Positions 58,170-64,000 of a stretch of 64,000 nt of DNA are shown in pieces; within the stretch, counting starts at the first letter, position 1, and each line of letters opens with the position of its first letter. A program made the position numbers and the translations under genes. The stretch is from positions 124,001 through 188,000 of the forward strand of contig NZ_JABBCH010000004.1 in assembly GCF_012952295.1 (NCBI RefSeq), read 5' to 3'. Source of the DNA: Crystallibacter degradans. Lineage in GTDB: Bacteria; Actinomycetota; Actinomycetes; Actinomycetales; Micrococcaceae. The notes below the pieces were generated by a model, which was not told the origin of the DNA, ran no database searches, and saw only the letters and a list, made by a program, of their open reading frames with translations.

Positions 58170-59880
58170 GCGCAAAGGCGGGCCGGGTGCACTGCTGCGC
58201 GCCGTCGTCGTACTTCTTGCCGCTTTGGTCATGCTCAGCGCCTGTTCCTCCATTCCGATGTCGGGGCCGGTGGGAACCAGTCAGGGCGAAGAGCCCCAGA
58301 CCCAGGCAGCCGAGTACACGTTCACTCCGCCGGGACCCGTCAAGGGCGCGAATCCGAAGGCCATCGTTGAGGGCTTCCTGCTCGCGGGAACCGCCGCCCA
58401 GGACGACTACCGCACGGCGCGCGAATTCCTGGCACCGTCGCTGGCAGGCGAATGGCAACCGGTGGAGCGCACAGTTGTCTACCGGAATGCGGCGAACGTC
58501 GTCGGCTCTCCCACAGACACCGAATTTGTCGTGCAGCTCGAAGTGGCCTCGGTCATCGACGAACACGGGATCCGTGAGCCCGCGGCGGAGGGCGCCACGG
58601 AGTCGGTGCCGGTGGTGCTGACCGAGGTGGACGGGCAATGGCGGATCTCCAAGATCCCGGACGGGACGATGGTCTCCAACGTCGACTTCCAGACGCTGTT
58701 CTCCGCTTACAACCTCTACTTCTATGACGCTACCTATACCTACGCGGTACCCGATGTGCGCTGGTACGCCAGCCGCCAGGGGGTATCGGCGGCGATTGTC
58801 TCCTCGCTGCTGGAAGGGCCGGCCCCGTACCTCAGCGGCGCGGTGATCAGCGCTTTCCCCGAGGGATCCACGCTGGTCAGGCGCTCGGTGCCGGTGGAAA
58901 GCGGAGCGGCCACAGTGGACCTGTCCGCCGAGGTCCTGACCGGCACCACCTTCCTGCGCCGGCAGCAGATGCAGCAGCAGCTGGAGCTGACGCTGGGCGG
59001 ACTGAACACGGTCAGCACCGTGCACATGACCGTGGACCAGCGCGAAGTCGATCTTGGGCCGTCCCCGGATCCTGCCTTCCAAGCCGCCGTGACCAATCCC
59101 GCCGTCGGCAGCTTGCAGATCGGCGTGCTGGACAACGAGCTGACGTTCTACGAAGGTTCCCGTCCCGTCGAGCCGCAGAACCTGCCCGCCGTCGCCGAAC
59201 TCAACCCCCGTGATCCGGCCATGTCCTTGGACCAGGAACACTTCGGGTTCCTGAACGCGGAGCACAACCGGATGTACGTTATTGGTGCGGACAGGACTGC
59301 GCATCAGGCGGTGGCCGGAACACAGTTGACCGCCCCCAGCGTAGATCCGTTCGGCTGGACCTGGACTGCCGCCGGCGACCAAAGCGGAGCGGTGTATGCC
59401 ATCGCCCCTGATGAGGAGCGGACGCGGGTCGACGTCACCGCCCAATGGTTCTCCGAGCGGACCATCGAGGAACTGCGGATCTCGCGGGAAGGAGCACGTG
59501 CCCTGGTCATCGCCCGTGAAGGGGACGAGTCCAAGGTCTACGTTGCCGGCGTGGTCCGGGACCAGAATGGACAGCCGCGCAGCATCAGCACGCCGATCGA
59601 GCTGGATGCCTCGGTCCCCGCGGATTCAGGAGTGTGGGCCAACGAATCAACGGTGATCGTCATGCAGTCATCGGCGGACGAGCCGGTGGAAACCGAAATA
59701 TTAAGGCTCGACGGCGGCTCGCAGCAGATGGCGCCGCTGACCGGAATGCTGGACATCAGTGCCGGCAACGGAGACCAGGACGTTTATGCCCAGACGGAGG
59801 AAGCGCTGTATATCCGGGTCGGCAACAGCTGGGCGCCGCAGCCACCGCCGCTGGTGATCGACCCGTCGTTCCCGGGATAA
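58150..59880 (+). CDS. lpqB: lipoprotein LpqB, MtrB accessory protein
   Basis: 576 aa. The signal peptide ends in the lipobox VMLSACSS with Cys32, so it is lipid-anchored outside the membrane. An N-terminal domain leads to a GerMN domain (about 195-300: VSAAIVSSLLEGPAPYLSGAVISAFPEG), then a beta-propeller-like LpqB domain. LpqB interacts with the MtrB sensor region and modulates MtrA phosphorylation in mycobacteria. ATG 58150 has GGAGG upstream within the mtrB 3' end. The length matches the mycobacterial protein of about 580 aa. Confidence 0.94.
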   Translation: MQRTLGKRKGGPGALLRAVVVLLAALVMLSACSSIPMSGPVGTSQGEEPQTQAAEYTFTPPGPVKGANPKAIVEGFLLAGTAAQDDYRTAREFLAPSLAGEWQPVERTVVYRNAANVVGSPTDTEFVVQLEVASVIDEHGIREPAAEGATESVPVVLTEVDGQWRISKIPDGTMVSNVDFQTLFSAYNLYFYDATYTYAVPDVRWYASRQGVSAAIVSSLLEGPAPYLSGAVISAFPEGSTLVRRSVPVESGAATVDLSAEVLTGTTFLRRQQMQQQLELTLGGLNTVSTVHMTVDQREVDLGPSPDPAFQAAVTNPAVGSLQIGVLDNELTFYEGSRPVEPQNLPAVAELNPRDPAMSLDQEHFGFLNAEHNRMYVIGADRTAHQAVAGTQLTAPSVDPFGWTWTAAGDQSGAVYAIAPDEERTRVDVTAQWFSERTIEELRISREGARALVIAREGDESKVYVAGVVRDQNGQPRSISTPIELDASVPADSGVWANESTVIVMQSSADEPVETEILRLDGGSQQMAPLTGMLDISAGNGDQDVYAQTEEALYIRVGNSWAPQPPPLVIDPSFPG

Positions 59881-59928
59881 GCCGCCAGGCAGTCCACTAG
59901 GGCTGTCCCTTCGGCAGGGAGTGGCTCG

Positions 59929-59937
59929 TTGTCCACA
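59929..59937. promoter_or_regulatory. consensus DnaA box (GC-rich actinobacterial form)
   Basis: TTGTCCACA lies in the 107-base gap between lpqB and comF, 51 bases before the comF ATG. It is the third intergenic box of the window. Confidence 0.4.
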
Positions 59938-59987
59938 AGCGGCGCCCGGGCGTTGCCGGGCTGTCAAGGGTGCGGGAGGCTGGAAGC

Positions 59988-60800
59988 ATGTGGTTCCCCA
60001 CCGCCCTGTTTGATGCTGTGTACTTCCACTCCGCAGTGCAGCGGGTGCTGCGGTGGGCCGCGGAGTTCGGCCACCTTGTGCTGCCAACCGACTGCGTCAG
60101 TTGCGGGGCCGAGGATTACACGCTGTGTCCGCCCTGCCGAAGCAGGTTGCGCAGGGCGACCGTGCGGCCCTACCGTGCCGAGGACGGAGCCGAATCGTTG
60201 CCCTTCGTCGGGACGGACCTGTCCGAGGTTCTGCCGGTCATGGCTGCAGGCCGCTACCGGCACGAGCTGTCCCAAGCGATCCTGGCCTACAAAAACCAAG
60301 GCCGGACGGACCTTTTGCATGTGCTGGCCCCTGCGCTCGCAGCCGCTGTCCACGCCGCGGCGCACATTGACGGCGGCCGTCCAGGAGTTTTTCTGGTTCC
60401 GGTGCCCTCCCGCTCCAGTTCGCGCAGACGGCGCGGCTACGACCCGTTGGACCTGCTGCTGCGCCGGCTGGAACGGCAGAAACTCCTGCCGCCTGAATTC
60501 TCCGTGCTGCGCGCGGCGTGCGTCCGGTCCGGTATGGCCGGATTGGCGAAAGGCATCGTGCCGGCAGCTTCGCAGAAGTCGCTGGGCAAATCCGGCCGGC
60601 GCAGCAACGTCTCCTCGTCCATGCGGATCAAGCAGCGGTACACCGCGTCCCTGCAGAACCGTCACTGCATTCTGGTCGACGACGTGCTCACAACCGGAGC
60701 GACCCTGGCCGAGTTGACGAGGGTCCTGCGGGAGGCAGGGGCAGCGGTCGATGCAGGCGTGGTTGTAGCCGCGACAACCGCGCCCTCTGGAACGGCCTGA
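59988..60800 (+). CDS. ComF family phosphoribosyltransferase-like protein
   Basis: 270 aa. A zinc-finger-like CVSCG...CPPC at the N-terminus precedes a PRTase fold: SQAILAYKNQGR, VFLVPVPSRSSSRRRRGYDP and the PRPP-binding HCILVDDVLTTGATLAEL. ComF proteins in competent bacteria assist uptake or processing of transforming DNA; no other competence gene is nearby, so the role here is open. I prefer ATG 59988 (GGAGG nine bases upstream) to the in-frame GTG at 59970. It is followed by a strong hairpin. Confidence 0.88.
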   Translation: MWFPTALFDAVYFHSAVQRVLRWAAEFGHLVLPTDCVSCGAEDYTLCPPCRSRLRRATVRPYRAEDGAESLPFVGTDLSEVLPVMAAGRYRHELSQAILAYKNQGRTDLLHVLAPALAAAVHAAAHIDGGRPGVFLVPVPSRSSSRRRRGYDPLDLLLRRLERQKLLPPEFSVLRAACVRSGMAGLAKGIVPAASQKSLGKSGRRSNVSSSMRIKQRYTASLQNRHCILVDDVLTTGATLAELTRVLREAGAAVDAGVVVAATTAPSGTA

Positions 60801-60834
60801 AATATCGCGACACGAACCGGAATCAGCCGCAGGC

Positions 60835-60861
60835 GTAATGGGCGCGGATCCGCGCCATTAC
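60835..60861. terminator. strong hairpin after comF
   Basis: GTAATGGGCGCGGA pairs with TCCGCGCCATTAC over 13 bases with one bulged G and almost no loop. It starts 34 bases after the comF stop. There is no U-run, so it may act as a Rho-aided stop or mRNA 3' end protector. Confidence 0.5.
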
Positions 60862-60981
60862 AAGGCAGAAGACAACAATCTGGGGCCTTTCGGGAAAATT
60901 CCGAGGGGGAGGGGGTGAATAAAGGATGACGTTGCCTTAACGTGAAGTATGGGCTCCGCAAAAAGGACGAGAACCCGTCTT

Positions 60982-61016
60982 CAGCGACTGGGAGGAGAAA
61001 CTTTCTTCAGTCGCTG
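60982..61016 (+). promoter_or_regulatory. hairpin with SD-like loop in the hpf leader
   Basis: CAGCGACTG (60982-60990) pairs perfectly with CAGTCGCTG (61008-61016). The 17-base loop begins GGAGGAG, which matches the anti-Shine-Dalgarno sequence but has no start codon in range. It ends 32 bases before the hpf ATG, whose own GGAGG lies at 61039-61043. Confidence 0.5.
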
Positions 61017-61048
61017 TTGTGTCATCTAAAGCAGTTATGGAGGGCACC

Positions 61049-61780
61049 ATGGAATTCAATATCAACGGCCGCAACCTCTCGGTCTCCGACCGGTTCCGGG
61101 AATACGCCGAAGAGAAGATCTCCAAAATAGAGCAGCTGGGCGACAAGGTCCAGCGCTTGGATGCCAAAATCACGAAGGAACTCAACGCTCGTCAGGCGGA
61201 CAGCTCCATGACCGTCGAACTCACAGTGCTCGGCCGAGGCCCCGTAGTTCGTGCGGAAGCCTCTGCAGCCGACAAATTCGCCGCCTTCGATCTGGCCTAC
61301 GGCAAGCTCATGGAACGCCTTCGCAGGGCCCGTGACCGTCGCAAGGTCCATCACGGACGCCACAACCCCAAGGCAGTCCACGAAGCGACCGCGTCGCTTG
61401 AACCTGCTAGCACTACCAAGCCGCTGCATATCGAGACGTCGGAGGCAAACTTGAATGGCTCCACTCCATCGGCGCAGACGGACGAATCCAACGCCTATGA
61501 AATAGAGAATGATATTCCTGCCGGTGATTCGCCGGTCCTCATCCGCCGGAAGGTCTTTCCGGCCCCGCCGATGACTCTCGACGACGCCGTCGACAACATG
61601 GAACTCGTCGGGCACGATTTCTACTTGTTCATTGATTCCGCGACCAACTCGCCGAGTGTGGTCTACCGGCGCCGTGGCTGGACCTACGGCGTGATTTCGC
61701 TGGACGCCGATTGCAAAGAGGAATCCACCGCGAAGGAAGAGCTTCTGGCGTACAGGGCAGCAGAAGGCGCAAACGCCTAG
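61049..61780 (+). CDS. hpf: ribosome hibernation promoting factor, long form
   Basis: 243 aa. The N-terminal HPF/YfiA domain (MEFNINGRNLSVSDRFREYAEEKISKIEQ...) binds the decoding centre. A ~70-residue linker follows, and the C-terminal domain (VLIRRKVFPAPPMTLDDAVDNMELVGHDFYLFID) dimerises long HPF to form 100S ribosomes in resting cells. ATG 61049 has GGAGG five bases upstream. In-frame starts at 61019 and 61037 lack that support. It has a 248-base leader region with two hairpins. Confidence 0.95.
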   Translation: MEFNINGRNLSVSDRFREYAEEKISKIEQLGDKVQRLDAKITKELNARQADSSMTVELTVLGRGPVVRAEASAADKFAAFDLAYGKLMERLRRARDRRKVHHGRHNPKAVHEATASLEPASTTKPLHIETSEANLNGSTPSAQTDESNAYEIENDIPAGDSPVLIRRKVFPAPPMTLDDAVDNMELVGHDFYLFIDSATNSPSVVYRRRGWTYGVISLDADCKEESTAKEELLAYRAAEGANA

Positions 61781-61808
61781 AACCTGCGGCCCGGCGCAAT
61801 CCGATGCC

Positions 61809-61814
61809 TAGGAT
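61809..61814 (+). promoter_or_regulatory. predicted -10 of a leaderless promoter
   Basis: TAGGAT ends six bases before the ATG of the YcaQ-like gene at 61821. No spaced ribosome site is present. Confidence 0.45.
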
Positions 61815-61820
61815 AGGTGG

Positions 61821-63092
61821 ATGGCTGCAACCCTAAGTCTCCGCCAGGCCCGGCGCATTGCGCTCGCTGCACAGTCCCTCCACAAGGAGCGGCCCACCGG
61901 TCTTGTTTCGGCAAGAACGGTGGGCCGCATTTTTGACCAGCTGCAACTGATGCAGATCGACTCAGTGAACGTGCTGACCCGGGCCCATTACCTGCCCTTG
62001 TTCTCCCGGTTGGGTAATTACGACGTCGAAATCCTGCATCGCTTTGCGGGTAAGGCTCCGAGACGCATGGTTGAGTACTGGGCGCACGAAGCCAGCTACA
62101 TCCGGCCGGACCATTTCAACGACCTGCGCGTGTGGCAGAAACGAAAGTGGGTTGGCGCCTCCGCCATGGACCCGGAAACACGGGATGACCTGTCGGAGCG
62201 GATCATGCAGGCTCTCGCCTCGTCGCGTCCCTTGACCGCCCGAGCCGTTGCCGAACGGATTGGTCATGCCGAAATCCGTTCCACAACCCAGTGGGGGTGG
62301 AACTGGAACGCGGCCAAACGCGTGCTTGAAGACCTGTTCGAGCGCGGTGACATCAGCGCTGCTGGCCGAAACGCCCAGTTCGAGCGGCTCTACGCTTTGA
62401 CCGGGAAAGTGATGCCCAAGGGCATCGATCCCTCTACACGACCAGACAAACGCGACGCGATGGTTCGTTTGATAGATGCCGCCGCAAGAGCTCATGGCAT
62501 CGGTACGCTCAAATGCTTCGCCGATTACTTCCGGATTCCAGCTCAGCCGGCTGCGGCGGCCCTGCAGCAGCTCCTGGCCGAAGGCAAAATGGAAGAAGTA
62601 TCTGTCGACGGATGGCAGGGACCGCACTATCTGCACGCCGAGGCCCTCCGTCCTCGTACGGCGAGAGGCCGCGCTTTGCTCGGGCCTTTCGATTCGCTGG
62701 TCTTCGAACGGCGCCGGCTGGAACGCCTTTTCCACTTCCACTACCGGATCGAAATATATACCCCTGCCGCGCAGCGGCGATACGGGTACTACGTCCTGCC
62801 GTTCCTGCTGCGGGAGACCTTGTGCGCCAGAGTGGACCTCAAGGCAGACCGCTCAGCCGGCCTGCTGTTAGTCAAGGGTGCGTTCAGCGAGGCGGATGCA
62901 CCTGCTGATACCGCCGTCGAACTTGCTGCCGAATTGGAGCTGATGTCGCGATGGCTTGGTCTGGAGAGCGTCCGGGTCGAGGACCGCGGGGATTTGGCTG
63001 GGCCGGTTAGGAATCTGCTCTCGGGGCAGCGCCGAAGTTCACTTGTCCGCCCTGCGGGAACCAAAGCAGAGGTTGATACGTCTCTCCCGTAG
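61821..63092 (+). CDS. winged-helix DNA glycosylase, YcaQ-like (HTH_42)
   Basis: 423 aa of the HTH_42 superfamily that includes AlkZ and YcaQ, glycosylases that unhook alkylated bases and interstrand crosslinks. The catalytic segment LQLMQIDSVNVLTRAHYLPLFSRLG has Gln45-Ile-Asp47, a QxD motif that I associate with the YcaQ-like branch rather than the QxQ AlkZ branch. WAHEASYIRPDHF and RLERLFHFHYRIEIYTPAAQRRYGYYVLPFL are family blocks. Full length. Probably leaderless. Activity is inferred. Confidence 0.85.
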   Translation: MAATLSLRQARRIALAAQSLHKERPTGLVSARTVGRIFDQLQLMQIDSVNVLTRAHYLPLFSRLGNYDVEILHRFAGKAPRRMVEYWAHEASYIRPDHFNDLRVWQKRKWVGASAMDPETRDDLSERIMQALASSRPLTARAVAERIGHAEIRSTTQWGWNWNAAKRVLEDLFERGDISAAGRNAQFERLYALTGKVMPKGIDPSTRPDKRDAMVRLIDAAARAHGIGTLKCFADYFRIPAQPAAAALQQLLAEGKMEEVSVDGWQGPHYLHAEALRPRTARGRALLGPFDSLVFERRRLERLFHFHYRIEIYTPAAQRRYGYYVLPFLLRETLCARVDLKADRSAGLLLVKGAFSEADAPADTAVELAAELELMSRWLGLESVRVEDRGDLAGPVRNLLSGQRRSSLVRPAGTKAEVDTSLP

Positions 63093-63136
63093 ACTGATGA
63101 AGCCAGAATTCTGTGCAAACGACTGGGAGCAATGTA

Positions 63137-64000
63137 GTGCCATCGATTCTCGAGCGAGTCCTAAGAACCGGCGACAAGAAGACGCTGAAGAGGCTTCGCA
63201 ACTATGCTGACGCGATCAACATTCTCGAAGAGGACTTCAAAGCCCTCTCGGATGCTGAGCTTCGCGGCGAGACTGACACTCTGAAACAGCGTTACCAGGA
63301 CGGCGAGCATCTCGATGATCTCTTGCCCGAAGCGTTTGCCGCCGTTAGGGAAGCGTCCAGCCGCACATTGGGCCTGCGCCACTTCGATGTCCAGCTCATG
63401 GGCGGCGCTGCGCTTCATCTGGGCAATATCGCCGAGATGAAAACCGGTGAAGGCAAGACCTTGGTCGCGACCGCTCCTGCCTATTTGAATGCCTTGACCG
63501 GCAATGGCGTGCATGTGATCACGGTCAACGACTACCTGGCCGAATACCAGTCCGACCTGATGGGCCGTGTCTATCGCTTCCTCGGGCTGACCAGCGGCTG
63601 CATCCTGTCCAACCAGAACCCGTCAGTCCGCCGTGAACAGTACAACGGCGACATCACCTATGGAACCAACAACGAGTTCGGCTTCGACTACCTCCGCGAC
63701 AACATGGCCTGGAGCAAGGACGAACTGGTCCAGCGAGGGCACCATTTCGCCATCGTTGACGAAGTGGACTCGATCCTGATCGACGAGGCCCGTACCCCGC
63801 TGATCATCTCCGGGCAGGCCTCGGGGGACGTAAACCGCTGGTACACAGAGTTCGCCCGCGTGGTGAAGCGGCTGAACGTTGAGGACGACTACGAGGTCGA
63901 TGAAAAGAAGCGTACCGTCGGCGTGCTGGAATCCGGGATCGAAAAGGTCGAGGACTACCTCGGCATCGACAACCTCTACGAGTCGGCCAATACTCCGCTG
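63137..64000 (+). CDS. secA: preprotein translocase ATPase SecA, 3'-truncated by the window edge
   Basis: The first 288 codons are present and remain open to base 64000; the full protein would be about 850-900 aa. SecA drives Sec-dependent export through SecYEG. Visible: Walker A MKTGEGKT (101-108), [66 protein letters not shown] and the [19 protein letters not shown] Walker B block. GTG 63137 has GGAG seven bases upstream. The sequence fits SecA1, the housekeeping paralogue. Confidence 0.95.
   Translation, partial: MPSILERVLRTGDKKTLKRLRNYADAINILEEDFKALSDAELRGETDTLKQRYQDGEHLDDLLPEAFAAVREASSRTLGLRHFDVQLMGGAALHLGNIAEMKTGEGKTLVATAPAYLNALTGNGVHVITVNDYLAEYQSDLMGRVYRFLGLTSGCILSNQNPSVRREQYNGDITYGTNNEFGFDYLRDNMAWSKDELVQRGHHFAIVDEVDSILIDEARTPLIISGQASGDVNRWYTEFARVVKRLNVEDDYEVDEKKRTVGVLESGIEKVEDYLGIDNLYESANTPL

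Overview
The window is a gene-dense, high-GC chromosomal segment from an actinobacterium, most likely an Arthrobacter-like member of the Micrococcaceae. The grounds are the coproporphyrin-type heme pathway (HemY, HemQ), a mycobacterial-style AdnAB motor-nuclease pair, UvrD2 with HRDC, a DUF2342 metalloprotease, a UPF0182 protein, the MtrAB-LpqB system, frequent GTG/TTG starts, 4-base GTGA/ATGA gene overlaps and several apparently leaderless promoters. Genus assignment is inference. I see no transposase, integrase, phage gene, CRISPR array or plasmid function. Base composition and gene style look uniform, so this reads as core chromosome.

Layout. 1-8368: heme biosynthesis hemE(partial)-hemY-hemQ-hemH-hemC-hemD-hemB-hemL, all on +, mostly overlapping. 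8396-9523: AI-2E-family membrane protein. 9635-12329 (-): methionine ABC importer metN-metI-metQ. 12457-24870: DNA-repair island with a DnaQ-type exonuclease, an alkyltransferase-like protein, adnA-adnB, an APH-like kinase, nudC and uvrD2. 24863-32740: ThiF-like protein, YgjP/SprT-type metallopeptidase, DUF2342 protein, PDZ/Lon-like protease and UPF0182 protein. 32791-32864: initiator tRNA. 33027-37922: pspA and a TPM-domain membrane protein, divergent from an HtrA-type protease. 38127-41055: PIG-L deacetylase, RskA-like protein, trmL and a J-domain protein. 41196-44165 (-): flavoprotein reductase, FolP2-like DHPS paralogue and RibD-like reductase in one operon. 44314-49187 (+): cysteine desulfurase, mnmA, CPBP protease, chorismate mutase and a MetE-like protein. 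49243-55545 (-): MoxR/DUF58/DUF4129/DUF4350 operon with a DUF4166 gene. 55788-64000 (+): mtrA-mtrB-lpqB, comF, hpf, a YcaQ-like protein and the first 288 codons of secA.

How the genes fit together. The heme genes cover every step from glutamate semialdehyde to heme b by the Gram-positive coproporphyrin route, except the two steps that make glutamate semialdehyde (glutamyl-tRNA synthetase aside, HemA). Cysteine desulfurase plus MnmA supply the tRNA 2-thiouridine pathway. AdnAB, UvrD2, the ATL protein, the exonuclease and the YcaQ-like glycosylase are genome-maintenance functions. PspA/TPM, HtrA, MtrAB-LpqB and MoxR/DUF58 concern the cell envelope and its stress responses.

No obviously new defence or mobile system is present. 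The most interesting element is the operon at 41196-44165. It pairs a dihydropteroate-synthase paralogue whose pABA/sulfonamide loops are rewritten with a reductase resembling mycobacterial Rv2671 (an alternative dihydrofolate reductase) and a flavoprotein, behind a good sigma70-like promoter. Other points worth attention are an operator-like palindrome over the predicted hemQ promoter, a recurring leaderless-start pattern, a MetE-like protein without zinc ligands coupled to chorismate mutase, and structured leaders such as that of hpf.
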